From: Methanobacterium sp.
Lineage (GTDB): Archaea > Methanobacteriota > Methanobacteria > Methanobacteriales > Methanobacteriaceae
Reading direction: 5' to 3'
DNA length: 8,130 nt
Assembly: GCA_009712615.1 (NCBI GenBank)
Contig: WASR01000162.1
Coordinates: 1-8,130 of the forward strand
Positions within the stretch are counted from its first letter, which is position 1, and each line of letters begins with the position of its first letter. This document shows positions 7,973-8,130 of this stretch, piece by piece. The translations under genes and the position numbers were made by a program. Below the pieces are notes generated by a model. That model had not been told where the DNA came from and made no database searches. It saw only the letters and a program-made list of their open reading frames with translations.

Positions 7973-7995
7973 GACAACTTACAATTGAATCTCAT

Positions 7996-8005
7996 GTTAT
8001 ATAAA
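7996..8005 (-). promoter_or_regulatory. TATA box of the nif operon promoter
   Basis: On the minus strand this reads TTTATATAAC, a close match to the archaeal TATA consensus, in the 246-bp non-coding stretch before the first ORF. A start of transcription about 22-27 nt downstream would fall near 7973-7980, right beside the GGAA-N6-TTCC operator, which fits repression by blocking initiation. The leader to the first ATG would then be about 90 nt. No bacterial -24/-12 element is seen. The start site is inferred, not observed. Confidence 0.75.
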
Positions 8006-8030
8006 CATTTGGATCAAAATAGGTATCAGA

Positions 8031-8043
8031 ACCAAAATTTGGT
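8031..8043. repeat. ACCAAA-A-TTTGGT dyad upstream of the nif TATA box
   Basis: A perfect 6-bp inverted repeat around one central base, about 25 bp upstream of the TATA box on the minus strand. This is where an archaeal activator could bind next to the TATA/BRE complex. The direct repeat GGTAT (8022-8026 and 8041-8045) overlaps it. In DNA this AT-rich a short dyad can arise by chance, so no function is claimed. Apart from this, the bases from 8046 to the right edge show only AT-rich sequence. Confidence 0.3.
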
Positions 8044-8130
8044 ATAATTACTAAATTTAATACTAAATATACACTCAATAATTAAACAAAACAGAATAAT
8101 ATTATAGATTTTATGAACATTAAACTAATT

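Noticed and set aside
8113..8130. ATG near the right edge on the plus strand as the start of a divergent gene
   Set aside because: Only six codons are visible, with no ribosome binding site before them, and the surroundings are AT-rich throughout.

Overview
The window carries a nitrogen-fixation (nif) operon of a methanogenic archaeon, read entirely on the minus strand (right to left). The organism is most likely a mesophilic, AT-rich member of the Methanobacteriales, close to Methanobacterium. The evidence is: nifI1 and nifI2 lying just before nifD (the methanogen/group III arrangement); a NifD with the methanogen-type SPIGCTSYG...KRY and [11 protein letters not shown] segments; an archaeal TATA box instead of a sigma-54 promoter; and a GGAA-N6-TTCC operator of the type bound by the euryarchaeal repressor NrpR. 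The genus is an inference.

Layout in the direction of transcription: promoter/operator region (about 8045-7885); an 84-codon ORF where nifH is expected (7884-7630); nifI1 (7554-7237); nifI2 (7210-6842); nifD (6775-5285); nifK (5284-3902); a 181-bp gap with an oligo-T run, a hairpin and two 30-bp-spaced repeats; nifE (3720-2353); nifN (2363-978); a nifX-type gene (981-661); a 2[4Fe-4S] ferredoxin (545-333); then about 330 bp of AT-rich non-coding DNA to the left edge. Tight junctions (TAAATG for D-K, an 11-bp overlap for E-N, ATGA for N-X) point to translational coupling.

How the genes work together: NifD and NifK form the MoFe protein, NifE and NifN the scaffold on which FeMo-cofactor is finished, and NifX is a probable cofactor-precursor carrier. 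NifI1/NifI2 are PII-family proteins that switch nitrogenase off after ammonium addition. The ferredoxin may supply electrons to the Fe protein or to cofactor assembly.

The most unusual point is the missing Fe protein. The first gene of the operon keeps the nifH position, promoter, operator and ribosome binding site, but encodes only 84 residues. These align with NifH residues 1 to about 91 and then stop just before the first [4Fe-4S] cysteine. The Walker A motif and the CDPKADS switch segment are destroyed, yet the reading frame is open. It is either a nifH remnant in decay or a small protein derived from NifH with a new role. A functional nifH must be elsewhere in the genome if this operon fixes nitrogen.
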